Of a DNA stretch of 64,000 nt, positions 36,004 to 47,875 are shown one piece after another. The DNA lies in the NCBI RefSeq assembly GCF_000005505.3, contig NC_016132.3, positions 16,792,501-16,856,500 on the forward strand, in the 5' to 3' direction. Under the pieces are notes generated by a model. It made no database searches and was not told the DNA's origin. It saw only the letters and a program-made list of their open reading frames with translations. This DNA is from Brachypodium distachyon (Eukaryota; Streptophyta; Magnoliopsida; Poales; Poaceae). Made by a program: the position numbers and the translations under genes. The first letter of the stretch is position 1. The number at the start of each line of letters is the position of its first letter.

Positions 36004-37798
36004 GTCTGCCAGCTGCCTAGCTTCTAGTCGCTGTTTCATGGAAACTGACCCTTTCCACCCTAGTAATTCTCACACCTAAAGATGGAAGTGTGTGTGGTGG
36101 GTCGAAGTCAGTAGGTAGCTGGAGGGGGAGAACATGTCATGATTAGACATAGCTCTATGAACTAGTCAGACTCACGCTAGCCAACGTGAAACCTTACTCA
36201 CATTCTGGAGTGATGATAATACATCATGAAAACCAGTGATAAATCAAGCCATTGAGTCCCAATGGCTAGTTTTTTCCACCTGTTTTCCTGAATATTAAAA
36301 TCACATGCAATTACTATACGCTCCGCGCATTTATTCCATAAGTATGCAAATTCTGCAAGGAACTATTAAATTATTAATTGTTCTCCTTCTTTTCTTCTTT
36401 CAGCGAACAGCTCTGTGATGTCAAACAACAGGTTCTAAATGAAGTCTTTTTCTGGAACAAACAAAGACGAACAGAATTTGCTATACATACAATTCCAACG
36501 AGGTTATGTGACCTTGATTTTCGAACCAAGGTGCTATCGGATTATAAATGCAACATCCCCTGGGATACAAGCGATTATGGTGGACTAAAGAAGATATGTG
36601 AATCAATACCTCAAGGATAAGTGGAACAGAACATATGATGGTTATAATAAATTACATCATCTGCAATTTACGAGCACATGTTATACACATGAAGATGAGC
36701 TTAAGGTAGTCAAAACAAATAAATTGGATTAAAATATACAAGAAATTGATATAATTTTGTGCTCTGATCTTGCAGGGTTCTATGACGCATAAATTGACAG
36801 TGGATGAAGCCTTTCAGTACTGTGATTCTGGGGTGTTTGTGAACGCAAATGCTATTGCGTAGGTATTTTTTTTCATGTGAATTTTCTTGATTTGCCAAAT
36901 ATGGGTTGGTCATTCCAACTATTGGCTGCCCAGCTGAACTTGATTTCCGTGTGCTACTTGATTCTCTTTATGCTGTGGTTTATTCAGAATTTATGTGGAA
37001 GGAAATTTTGGCTTTGTTTAGGAAACTCTGGCTTAGATAATACGGAGTACTTACCACTAGGTGCCAGCATATTTTGTTTGGCATGTCAGCAGCAGGCCCT
37101 ATTGAGAACCCGGAAACTTTTTTTCCTACTTTTAGGTGAGTCATATTACTTGGATAACGACATTCTCAGCTGAATAATCCATGTGAAGCTTAAAAAAAGA
37201 AATACAGAATAACATGTTGAAATTGTCAAAAATGAGATGAAGTATGACAAAAAGGAAAGGGTCTTGAAGAAGCATGCATTCATCATTTATCCACACTAAG
37301 TTGAATACACGCTTAGCAATGTTGTGGTCTTACTATAGCAACCGATAGCTAGTACTTTATGCATCTTGAAACATTGCTGTGCACTGCACATGAAGTATTG
37401 CAAGTATAGTCTAACATCCTGGTAGGAATTAGCTGGTCAAACAACATCTGTTTTTTTGTGTTCTCTTCACAACATATAAGACTCTGTTTGTGATAAAAAC
37501 TTGACGGAAAATTTGTGATAATTTTCAGGTAGCCCTTCCTTGCGATGTGGTGGTTCTGGTTGTTCATGAAGTTGAAGGTAATGCAGTTAATTCAGACATC
37601 TCTATCCTCTCGTCGGCGTTGTTATATCAATTTGAGGAGCTGTGCATATTGGTATGCCAGGTATCTTTCTGAAGCTGAAGCTGAACCTCTATTGCACACC
37701 GAGCCATCCTCCACATGCAGGGGAACTCAACTTTCTTAAGCGGAACACCTGAGATTGATCTGCTTAAACTCTACACATCCCTGATTCTGGTAGACTGA

Positions 37799-38309
37799 AT
37801 TGTTAGATCATGACAAGAGATATACCTGGCGGTGGGTTTTATTTTCTCGCCATTCAAGCTAGCTTACGGTTAGAAATAACGTGTGCCTTCACGTGCATGT
37901 GCAATGTGCTGCTATACTCTTGGATATTAGTTGCCTGGTTAACGAAACGAGCTTCAACCATCCTGTATGTTTTTTGCAATTGTTTTGCATGCATCGAAAG
38001 TCGTCTCGACTTGCGAAATGTTTGCTCCAGCAAGGTAAGGTTTGAAGTTGGTCATCACGAAATTTGGCCCAATCTTCAGTTGACTAGAAGCTGGGGAGTG
38101 CATGCGCATGCCTCCTGGGCCATCCTTGTCCGCACTGGACCGTCCTTTTTGCCATCTCACTGAAACCAACACCGATCAGATCTGCCAAAGTTCCTCTTAA
38201 AAAAGAAAAAGAAAAAAGAAAAAAATAAAGATCTGCCACATTTGGCAACCTCCCGCATCGAATGATTGGGGAATTCATTTGTTGGCTAGCAACGTGCACG
38301 CACGTATTA
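37799..38309. other. Intergenic region downstream of the RGG gene
   Basis: No coding signal was recognised. It presumably includes the 3' UTR of the RGG gene. Confidence 0.4.
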
Positions 38310-39904
38310 GGGCAACTCCCGCGGGTTGACCCAAACGGATCGTTTTTTCTGTATGATTTGATCCGTTTGGGTCGCGGGCCAGACGCAATTCGCTTATGTG
38401 TCCGGCCTTGGTTCGTTTGGGTCGCCCACCTCCCCAGCGTTGCAACCCATTTCAGACAACTCATATTTGGCGCTCGAATTCAAATGCTTTCCCTGTACGC
38501 GGCCGAACCCCTATTATTTGGCCGCCGGCAACAATTGCGGCCGATCGATGGCCAAATTAGCAAGCAAATTAACAAGCAAATGAACATCTAAATGTTTCGG
38601 CCTCACCCGACGGACAAGCATAGTTCATTACAACAAAGAAACCCGGCTTTTGCACGAAATGAGGGCCATCAACTAGATGGCGAGGCCGCATCTCGGTCCT
38701 GCGCGGGCGCATCTCGATCTTGTATCATCTTCCTCCTGGCCTCGAACCAAGATCGCCTCTCTAGGTCATGGAGGCTCAAGTCGGCCGTCATGATCCTGGT
38801 CGCCTCGGCGAGCATAGCGGCCTCGGCTTCCTTGATCCTTGCCACCACATTGGCCTCCTCGATGGCTCTTACATGTCCTCCTCTCCTTGGCCTTAGTTTT
38901 TGCCAATCATGTCATGGCCTTCGTCTTTGCCAATCATGTCCTCCATGATCTGGTCTAGATCCATGAAGTACTCCGGGTTTCTTAGATCAGCTGTGGCCGT
39001 GGCTCGCATTTCATCGAATAGGATGCGGCCTGGCGGAATTGAGAAGGCAAGGAAAAGGTGCGGCGCCTTACTCGGCAAAACTGGCGTCATCACGTGGGGT
39101 GTAGACGGCGCCCAGTTTGCGGTCTCCGACGAGTCAGACCGCAAAGAGGTACCCACCGGTGGGCAGCAGGCGTCGTCGGACCGGATCAAGGGGGGCGGCT
39201 CACAACGCTCGACTCCGTGCTTGCAGCCACCGCCAACGCCACCGCCACCACCGCTGGCGTGCCCTGAGCCGCTAAGTTGTCAAGGAGGAGAATGGACCGC
39301 AAGGCAGCCTCCCTTTCTTTCGCATGGGTGGTTGTTTCCTCCAGCTGCCGCTCCATGGCCTCCTTTTCTTTCGCAAGGGCGGCAACGGCCTCTGCCTTAC
39401 GGGCTCTGCTACGCACCTGCCGCTGCCCCCTCTTCTTGGACTCGATGGCCCTCCCCTCCGGGGTCATCTCCTTCTTCGACTTCTTGATCTTCTCTTGAGC
39501 GGGGACGGGGCTGGGAGCTGGAGCTTGACCGTCGGTGGCAGGGGAGGGTAGGGGGCCGGTGGCGGGAAGAGTGGCATCGGCAGGAGGAGTGGCGCCAATA
39601 ATTTCGACCGCCATGGCCAGCTCGCGCGAGAAGGGCAGGGGAAGAAGGAATGGGGGGAAATGAAATGTGTTCCCGCTCACAGACAGGCGGGCCAGGGTAT
39701 ATCTGGCGCGGACGCCCCACACTCGTTTTCACCGTCCACGCGCAACGCAAAGCCAGACCAGATTTGGGTTGCCAATGCGTCTCGACGGAGGATCGAAACT
39801 GACCGTCCGGCCGAAAATGGGCGGAAATGGGTCGCCCCGCTGGGCCGAAGTTTCGTGCTTCCGGACCGAAACGGACCGACCTAGATGCCCCGGTGGAGAT
39901 GCCC
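38310..39904 (-). mobile_element. Harbinger-type element lacking transposase, 1595 bp, TSD TTA
   Basis: The left end GGGCAACTCCCGCGGG and inverted right end GGGCATCTCCACCGGGG are flanked by TTA at 38307-38309 and 39905-39907. The inside contains only an ORF1-like gene on the minus strand. The DDE transposase is absent, so it would depend on a partner. The termini differ from those of the element at 32614. Confidence 0.82.
38893..39614 (-). pseudogene. Harbinger ORF1-like protein (C-terminal part), broken
   Basis: A good start (GCCATGGCG context) at 39614 opens a frame that is Pro/Ala-rich, then basic and coiled-coil-like (KKSKKEMTPEGRAIESKKRG, KEKEAMERQLEETTTHAKER). It stops at 39186. A second frame (39189-38893) continues with ILFDEMRATATADLRNP and resembles the acidic tails of plant PIF ORF1/NAM-associated proteins. 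The two frames suggest a frameshift near 39188. ORF1 proteins are Myb-like DNA-binding partners of Harbinger transposases; family assignment is by general resemblance only. Confidence 0.5.
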
Positions 39905-40076
39905 TTAAAGAGTACTCCGTGTAAGATATGTGTTTCAGGTTTCTTTATTACCGTTTTACTCAACGAGCCACTTTAAATAATTGTCATGGTCGAGCGTGCA
40001 TTTGGATTTATCTCTAAATCAAACCGGATTGGAGTGCTGGTATGAACCAGCAGCAACCAATAGAGGAGTCAGCCGG

Positions 40077-40703
40077 TTATGATGCAGCAATAGGTAGACC
40101 GCTCAGAGACGGAGGACAGCTAACATTAGCAACAAGTGCAACATCACTAACAGGAATCGTAATGGTCTTAAGTATGTGCTTCCTTTCTTCTTGAAGGACC
40201 TTGTTTAGAACTTTCTTAATGTGAGGAAGGAGAAGTACGGTGATCCAGACACATTGTACCAGATAAAATACAGGAGCACACAAATATATTAAAATAAGTA
40301 CACGACGACAGAAGCCATAAACAGATAAATTGCTCATGAAAACAATGCTTTGATCTTGTAGCGTCTGGCCATAAGAACCGTCAAATGAAATTGAGTAATA
40401 CCATGATACAAAGATAAAGTACAGGAGCACACAAATATATTAAAATAAGTACATGACGACAGAAGTCATAAACAGATAAATTGCCCATGAAAACAATGCT
40501 TTGATCTTGTAGTGTCTGGCCACAAGAACCATCAAATGAAATTGAGTAATACCATGGTACAAAGAACGGATCATAACATCAAGACCATACATGACACCAA
40601 AAATAACTATGGTGAAATTAACGTGGTTCTGTAGAGACTGTTGTGTGTTTAACAAACCATAGAACAATGCAGCTAAACTAATTGACAGGTGACGTGTCGA
40701 CAT
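40077..40703 (-). pseudogene. Multi-pass membrane protein fragment, broken by an internal duplication
   Basis: Two minus-strand frames (40703-40440, then 40430-40077) encode several hydrophobic helices: LAALFYGLLNTQQSL, FTIVIFGVMYGLDVMI, then LILIYLCAPVFYLVQCVWITVLLL, and a hydrophilic tail ending in TAA. The frame is lost where a 151-bp segment is duplicated, because 151 is not a multiple of three. Joining across one unit would give one continuous membrane protein. I do not recognise the family. Exons upstream were not found. Confidence 0.6.
40261..40562. repeat. 151-bp tandem duplication within the membrane-protein sequence
   Basis: Units begin AGATAAAATACAGGAGCAC at 40261 and AGATAAAGTACAGGAGCAC at 40412 and differ at only a handful of positions. 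Confidence 0.9.
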
Positions 40704-43034
40704 TCATTGCCCTCTTTCGGATTATGCGCAACAAGTCCTATAGCGTATGCCCATGAAAACAATACTGAAGTCAGAAGATGGTGTCAGGCATTGCAGACTC
40801 TTTTTTGCCAGAAATTGCAGACTCTTTTTGACCGCAAAACCATCGTGAATACACGTATTACACTTGAACGTCCAGATGTGCCTCGGCAAAGGTGCTCGCG
40901 AAACAGAGATGAAAGCGTATCTCACTACCCATCAGTGCCCGGCTCTTGATCAGGCACAGACGTGCCTAGAATCTGTTCAAGGCATCTGTTTTAGTAGCTA
41001 GACTATGCTCCTCTACTGTAAATAAAGAAATCAAGAGCAGAAATAATCAGAAAGGAAGCTGATGTGGTAACTGAAAGAAACAGGAAAGCAGACGTTTCCT
41101 CCATTGACCTCATCCTTTCTTAAAAAAAAATAGTGAACAGAACCAAGAAAAAGGTGCCCATGAAAGCAGAGTTTCTTTACTTTTAAACAACAAATGAATA
41201 TACCATTTGACTGGGATACATGATTACATGGTCTAGAATGAAAGTAAATTCATATAATGGTCAACTGTAAAAAAACAAAAAATCTGAGCATGCAAGCAAG
41301 AAGGGGTACACCAAGTTATATGGTGGACAGACACATATGCCAAGAAGGATTAGCAGTACCAAGTTCCTGAAATTTAATTTATTCCTGAAGCTCCCAATGG
41401 AATATCCAGATAATTCCGCGAAATAGATGTGCCATCTTAAAATACATGTTTTGTCATTTAGTAATGGCACCAACTTATGAAATTGGCAACTCTGTGTGTG
41501 ACGATTCTGGCACAAAAATATATATGTGCAAAAACAAATATGTAAATCTACCTTTATGTGGTAAATTAATGATGGCATGTACATAACAAAACACACCTCA
41601 AGCTTTCACAAATATAAACTGTTTGGAACCTAAATTGACAAGTGGAAGTAGATATATGTAAAAATAGAATGTCCCTCCAGTGTTGTAAGCCACTGACTAA
41701 GCCATGAAAAGAGAGGCGGTGCAATGTTGAGGAGAAGGTGGCGACACCACCGATAGAAGTATTTCGTTACACGATGGATCTAAGATCTTGCAAAATATGT
41801 GAAAAAACAAAAGGAACAAACCTGACCAAGAAGCATTTCTGCAAGAAGACCGTTGCTGTAATTATTATAGGTATTCAGATAATGTGATTAGAACAATAAT
41901 TTTCCAATAAATTATCAGAATTGCATTGACACAAAGCAAGAACTGAACTTCTCACGGCCTTGACGCTGTCTACCCAAAATATCATCTCTATTTCATGCAT
42001 ACCGCTCCCTCTCCCTCTGCCTTTTTATACCTTTCAGATCTGCATAGATACAATGCCACAATTTTACATGTCAGCAACAATAGCGTTCTTACCCTAGAAA
42101 ACAATCTTGGTTAGTAGGCACTGGTGAGCTGATGTTGTAGTTACCCAAGTAGTGGGTGTTACCCACGGAGTTGGTGTTGTTTCTATCCTGAAGTGAGGCC
42201 CGTGCCCCAGTCCAATTGGGAGATGACGTACAAATAGCCTTTTTTCTCTGTGATGTGAATATGCATGACATTAAATCAACAAGCGCATGGTTGGCGTGGA
42301 GATGTGAAAATACAGATTTAATATTGAAGAAACACTCAAAAATTGGGGGAATCATAACCTAAATATTCCATAGAGTAAATCATTAGAGTACTTCCTCTAA
42401 AGAAACACACATGGTTATGCACATCTTCCAATATTCATAAATTCTTGTAGATAATATCCTATAAATACCGATGGTAGAAACTAAAAAGATATCGGCACTA
42501 AATATAGCAAGTATCCCCTGAAACTGAATTAGGACCAGCTCAACATGTTTTCCTTTTTCTCTCTATTGTTTGTCAAGTTTTCGGACAGGTTTCCACAATA
42601 TCATCTTGCAGATGCTGGCCACCTATATTTATATTTTCATGACAGACCATGTTGTCTATGATTACGGCGTACGTCACCAGCAGCGGCATGCAGGTGCTGC
42701 AAGAGAAACTAAAATGTATATGAAAATACACAAGGTTATATGATCTCCACATGCATGCTTGTAAAAGAAACCAAAATCTATTGAACCATATAGATATAAA
42801 GTATCAATGACTCAACCCCTGCAATAACATGGCATGTACTCCATACCATCTATATATTTCTAATTCAAGAATCATGAAAGATTCATATCCACACAACATC
42901 CATATCCTGTAAACGAAGCACCTCCCACATAGCAATCCCTTCTGATCACAATGATCATCTACTCATCCGAACAGAACCGGACTGAATTTGCAGGAGGCAC
43001 GGACAACGACATGAGCAAGGACATCGTGGAGATA
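40704..43034. other. Intergenic region without recognised genes
   Basis: AT-rich. It contains short ORFs (for example 41596-41261 and 42355-42089 on the minus strand) with no recognisable content, and a small direct repeat of ATTGCAGACTCTTTTT near 40791-40830. These ORFs might be upstream exons of the membrane-protein pseudogene, but no splice chain is convincing. Confidence 0.4.
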
Positions 43035-43111
43035 CCGCAGAGCAGGGGCGGAGATAGGTGTAGGGCAATTGGGGCTGTAGCCCTAGGCTTAGCTAAATCA
43101 CTATTGGTTAA

Positions 43112-45466
43112 TCTACACCTAATAATAAAAGGACTAACGTTTCCGTCGTTCGTCGAGCGCCTTCGTACGTCTCTGGGCGCTTTCGTGCGGAGGAAACGGA
43201 TGCGAACATGGTATGTCTTCTAGATCCCCTCCCCGATCTCCACATCGACCGCAACAGCATGCCTGTATGCCTTCTCGATCCCCTCTCCTAATCGGACGAA
43301 ACCGATGGGAAAAAGGATCCGGCCATCGCAGAGAGCCAAAGAGGCTCCTCCGCAGCCGCACCTTATCACCGGCAGCATCGCCGTTGGCGGCGGCATCTTC
43401 TTCGCTTCCTGCAGCAGCTCCGGCTTCCTTCGTCCGTCAATCCCTACCCTCCCGGGCCGCCGCCTCCTCCAATTCCAGCGAGAATCCCTCCCCAATCTCC
43501 ACATCGAGCGGGCCGGCGCGAGCGCGGTGCTGGGGCACCGCTTCTTCGCGGTCTTGCGGGACAAGAAGTTCCCCTGTTGAAGCCGACAAGGACGTGGACA
43601 AGTTCGTGGCCTCGCTGGAGGGCATTCATGGCCGGGCAGAAGATGAGATGGCGCCTCGGCCGGCGGCGACAAACCAAAGCAGTGTTTGGATCGGACGTCG
43701 GGCTCCGCCGCAGCAGCCCCTGCATCCCCCTCCACCAACTCCGCCCAGCTCAAGAGGATCCTCGCCGGCCTGCAGGCCGAGGGCAACGACCCGCGTCAGC
43801 TCAGCTCCCTCATGCAGCTCTGCGAGATGCTCTCCATCGGCACCGAGGACTCGCTTGCCGCCTTCCCGGTCGACGCCTTTGTGCCCCTCTTTGTCTCGGA
43901 CTGCTCGGCTGTGAGGAGGCTGCTCGCGGCGCCAGACCTGATGTCATGCTGCTTGCTGCCCGCGCCCTCTCCAACCTCGTCAACGTCCTCCCATCGGCTA
44001 CTGCTGCTAATATTTGTCTCCTTGGTAGACATGCTTCTAGAGAGTAGCATTGTCTACTGCTGCTAATATTTGCAGGAAGCTGCCATCTGATGCATCTGAG
44101 TTTGTCATGGAAGCTGTAGCGTTGCTCACTAATCTCCTACACCACCATGACTCTAAGGTGCCTTTGAAGTCCAAGCCTCCTACCTATGATTTTTTTTATT
44201 GTGAAACAATTGCAATCCTACCAGGGCATACATTTGTTTCAACTTTTGTTTATGCACATTCCAGGTTCTAGAGCATGCTTCTGTTTGTTTAACATGCATT
44301 GCAGAGGCTTTTGCTTACTATCCAGAAAAGTTGGATGAGTTGTGCAATCATGGGTTGGTTGCACAAGCTGCTAGCTTGGTATCCATCAGCAACTCAGCTG
44401 GCCAGACATCGCTGAGTACATCGACATATACGGTATACACGAATATGTTTTGTTATTCTTCCCTGTTGTTTACTTTGGTCCTTTTTCAAATCTTGTTAAG
44501 TTTGGATTGGCCATCCTTTCAGGGTTTGATCCGTCTTCTCTCAACATGTGCAAGTGGATCTCTGTTGGCCGCCAAAACACTTCTTCTTCTTGGCATTAGT
44601 GACACTATTAAAGACATTCTTTCAGGGTTGTCAAGGCCTGCTGGAACATCACGTGATTATTAGCTGTGTCTAAGTGTGTGTCTAGTTTTCTTCAGGTTCC
44701 GTGCAACTAACTAGGATTACTAGGGATAGTACTGTTCTGGTCTTAATTTAGCATTTTTCAGATGCAGTACTTGAGCATTTGCCAAATTAAGCTTCGGGTG
44801 CATGATTTGGTTGCATGAATGAAGCTACAGTACTGCTTTTTTCCTTTTGACGAAAGGGCAGCACCGATTTCATAAATAAGAGTTGGAATTTACAAGGTTT
44901 TTGACAAGGACAAGCTTGTCAAGAGTAGTAATGCTCAAGATACACAAAACATCAGACGAGAGCAACAACAAGAAACAGCAAATAGCAAAAAGAAAGCTAC
45001 ATTTTGGTATGCTACTGTTTTGAGAAGCATCTTTGGGAATGCAGATTCACTCTTGGATTCTAAGCCTGATTGTGGAAATGCATCTGATTAATTTGGTTTG
45101 CATATGCATCAAGCCGATGGTTTCAGATGGTCATGTCAATAACAAAATTGCATTGCACAAATTTCAAGAGTGATATGCTGCTTCAGTTAGGCCATTTCCA
45201 TACACTGAAATTCTGGGACGAGAAGAATGAAGCTTAAATCATCTGTCAGTACTAACTATGACGGTTTAGAAGACCTTTGTGGACTGGGGTGAGGTGGAGA
45301 CGACATGTATCAAGTGGCCCAGCTGAATTGGCGGGCATAGGAGGCCCGCGGTGAAGCCGGCTGGTTTCGGTGACACACCTTTAATTGTACTAACGCAAAT
45401 TTACTGCGTAGTCTCCATGACGTAGATCTTTTTCCTCCCGCTGCAATGCACGGGCATTTTTCCTAG
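43112..45466 (+). mobile_element. Non-autonomous Helitron, 2355 bp, carrying host gene fragments
   Basis: Begins with TC after a host A (A|TCTACACC) and ends CTAG before a host T (CTAG|T). A hairpin CCCGCTGCA-A-TGCACGGG at about 45437-45454 lies about ten bases before the end. All three are diagnostic of Helitrons, which insert between A and T without duplication. It holds UPL3/4-like exons (43686-44663) and GC-rich unidentified coding-like sequence (43213-43680). No Rep/helicase gene is present. Confidence 0.82.
43686..44663 (+). pseudogene. UPL3-like: UPL3/UPL4-like HECT E3 ligase, captured N-terminal armadillo fragment
   Basis: UPL3/4 are large HECT ubiquitin ligases whose N-terminal armadillo repeats bind substrates. 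Here: AQLKRILAGLQAEGNDPRQL, LMQLCEMLSIGTEDSL and VDAFVPLFV; a frameshift near 43940; then PDVMLLAARALSNLVNVLPS. An exon ending 44157 gives TAANICRKLPSDASEFVMEA. Exon 44265-44432 gives VLEHASVCLTCIAEAF and DELCNHGLVAQAASLV. An exon from 44523 gives GLIRLLSTCASGS and KTLLLLGIS, then runs into TAG at 44661-44663. The part normally between LPS and STAAN is missing, and a 19-bp direct repeat (43998-44016 and 44054-44072) marks that junction. The HECT domain is absent. Introns are retained, so capture was from DNA, as Helitrons do. Confidence 0.9.
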
Positions 45467-45961
45467 TTTGATACTAATTTGTCCAATTTGTGAATTTATA
45501 AAGGTCCAGCCCTAGGTTTTTTGTTTGTATATATGTTTTCTACTCTTCATATTCAACCTAGCTTGTGCTTAGCCCTAGGCTTTGGAAGATCCTTACTCCA
45601 TCACTGCCGCAGAGGAGGCGTACCGGCTGGTGCTGCACCTATGGCATGGAATGTTAAGTCAAGACAGACCTATAGGTACATACTGATTCATAGTATATCA
45701 AGATATCACTGACTCAATCCAAAATAAGCTGTAGCTGATAAGGGCATATTGTATCATTGTAGCACAACAAATGGCTCAGCTGCCACACACAAACCATTTG
45801 TTAGTACAAATTACTTCATATGGAACAGTAACACGGCAATCCACACAGATAGCCCAACATCACGCTAATCTTCTTCAAAGAAAAATTATATCAAATTCGA
45901 TGCAGGGTACCAAGAGTTTGCCCGAACTAACAGAGTTGAACAAGAATCAGTTATAGATTGT

Positions 45962-46660
45962 GTTGGAACTGAAGTTCAGTTTTTAGTAAATTCAGAAGTT
46001 CAGAGTTTCAGTTTTCAGTTTCTGAAGAAAGTTACAAAGGAAACTATTTTGCTGTTTATTTTCGTTCTTTGTCCGTTGAGATATATCCTTGTGGTTTACC
46101 GTTCGACTTGTCGACGAGCTCAAGAGTTATCTTTTGCATTCGTTCAGATGGGACGCCTCTGAACAGATAAGTATCGCGTGTGTTCAGTTTTGATTTGGTT
46201 GTTTAAAACTGATTTGGTTTCAGCTGCACGTACACGATATGGACTCAATCTCTCCTGATATTCTGGCCAACGAATTAAGCTTGTTAGTTTTGAAACTTGC
46301 TGGCCAAGAGATAAGATTTTTTGGTTGAGAAGGAGTCTATAAAAGGCCACGTGCAGCAGGTGTTTTGCATCAATTTTGGAGTTCTTCCACGTCCATCTGA
46401 GCTTGGCTTAGAGAGAGCTACGTCCACGAAAACCCTGCCTGGTTCATCTCCTTTTGAGTGCACAATAGGAGATAGGAGATCATTGTATCTTGGAGGAGAG
46501 CCACTGTTGAACTCGTGCACCACGGCGAGGGCGTGAATCTCCTTGAAGACAGCGCCTACCGGCGTGCCTGATCCTTCAGAGCTGCTGCACCACGACCTGC
46601 TGCAACAACTTCGTCCACAACCTGTTCGAGCTGCTGCCTACGACGACGTCGATTCCATCA
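45962..46660 (+). mobile_element. Solo LTR, 699 bp, TSD GATTG
   Basis: Begins TGTTGGAACTGAAG and ends GATTCCATCA (TG...CA). GATTG is duplicated at 45957-45961 and 46661-46665. A TATAAAAGG box lies at about 46337. No internal retroelement sequence, PBS or second LTR is present, so it is the product of LTR-LTR recombination. The TGTTGGAA start suggests a Copia element. Confidence 0.9.
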
Positions 46661-47875
46661 GATTGTGCCCACCACTAATCGGATGCTTTATATTTGTGTG
46701 ATTAAGATCACCAACCATGAACACAAAATAGATAAGTTGTACAGTATTGTTTACGAAGCAGTGCAGCAACCATTAAACACTGTGGCACTACTACAGAAAC
46801 GGTTATCAGTAATGGTTGAAAAACCATATTAGTAACGGTCGGGGCACCCGTTACTAACTTCGTGTTACTGATGATACCCATCATTAGTAACGGTCACAGT
46901 CGCGTCGCCCCATCAGTGTCGGTCGTCTGACCACACAGGAAAAATAGTTAAAACCACAGTAAATACACAGGAAATACACAACAAATTATATACAGCACAG
47001 CAAATTATATACAGAATGTATCTCATCACAGGAAAAATGTATCTCATAACAGAAAAATACATATAAAGCCGCATCACATCACATCACATCATTGAAAGCA
47101 TACAATTGTATATAAGCCGCATCATATAAAGCATATAAAGAATAAATTGTATCTCACTTCACGACATTGATTACAAAGTGTCAAAATTCCATAGAAGCAT
47201 AATTACAAAGTGTCAAAATTTCATGAAAGCATATAAAGAATACAAATGAATCTATTGTCGTGGGTGAACCCTAGACACGACTTGTTCCACGCGTTCAAAG
47301 AAGTCCCCACTAGGCTTGATGACCTCATTGTTTATGAGATGGGCGAACTCCCTTTGAGTGTTATACACGACCCATTTAGGTCGGTGTCCCATTGTTTAGC
47401 AAATTTTCTCTACTAGGAGGTCGAAACCTGCATAAAAAACCCACCCGCATATGTACCCCCTCGGCACGATGGCCGGCCCCTTCTCCAATGACCCGACACG
47501 ATGGTCGGGCCCACAATTCACATAAATGAAGCACGTATATAAATCATATATAGCATGTATGTAGCATACGATCTGTTTAACATGCTCCTAGCTACCGAGA
47601 AATAACAACCAAACCGAGCTGATAAATTTATGTCTATATAAACAGCACAACTAGCAAACAGTGTCTAATATATGTCAGTAAACCTAATTTGTAAAGAGAG
47701 TAACAATCAGACCCATGGCATTATCAAATCCACACACTTGTAAAACAGGGGCAGAAGCAACCTAACAGTAAACCTTTAACCCTATAATTCAATTATCAAA
47801 TTATCAAATTCAATTCATGCTCTTTAATTCAAATCAGCAAGCTAACACTTGTATAAATCATGCTCTTTAATTTCA

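Larger units (their letters stand above)
30783..37798 (+). pseudogene. Multi-exon gene of unknown function with RGG-rich N-terminus, interrupted by a Harbinger element
   Basis: Exon 1 (30783-30971) encodes about 63 residues of Gly/Arg repeats (GRGRGGRGRGVGRGRVG), typical of RNA-binding RGG boxes. Further exons supported by splice sites and open frame are: 31567-31714 (ELHSHLDDHLDLLDDRLC); 32462-34763 with the Harbinger insert at 32614-34542; 35337-35440 (QLVEGLDELRINNYYHG); 36404-about 36617 (FFWNKQRRTEF); 37529-37660 (VALPCDVVVLVVHEVEG); 37721-37798, ending LKLYTSLILVD and TGA. Joining 32610 to 34546 across one TTA gives a continuous frame, EVFLHLESSDSLF. I recognise no domain beyond the RGG box. 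Phase does not match between 35440 and 36404, so an exon is missed or lost there. Without removal of the insert the product is truncated. Confidence 0.55.
43043..45606. mobile_element. hAT-type non-autonomous element split by a Helitron, 8-bp TSD CCGCAGAG
   Basis: The left end CAGGGGCGGAGATAGG and inverted right end CAGTGATGGAGTAAGG are imperfect inverted repeats. CCGCAGAG is duplicated exactly at 43035-43042 and 45607-45614, the size expected for hAT elements. Only about 69 bases on the left and 140 on the right belong to it; the rest is the Helitron 43112-45466. Both sides contain AGCCCTAGGCTT-like sequence typical of this small repeat. Confidence 0.85.
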
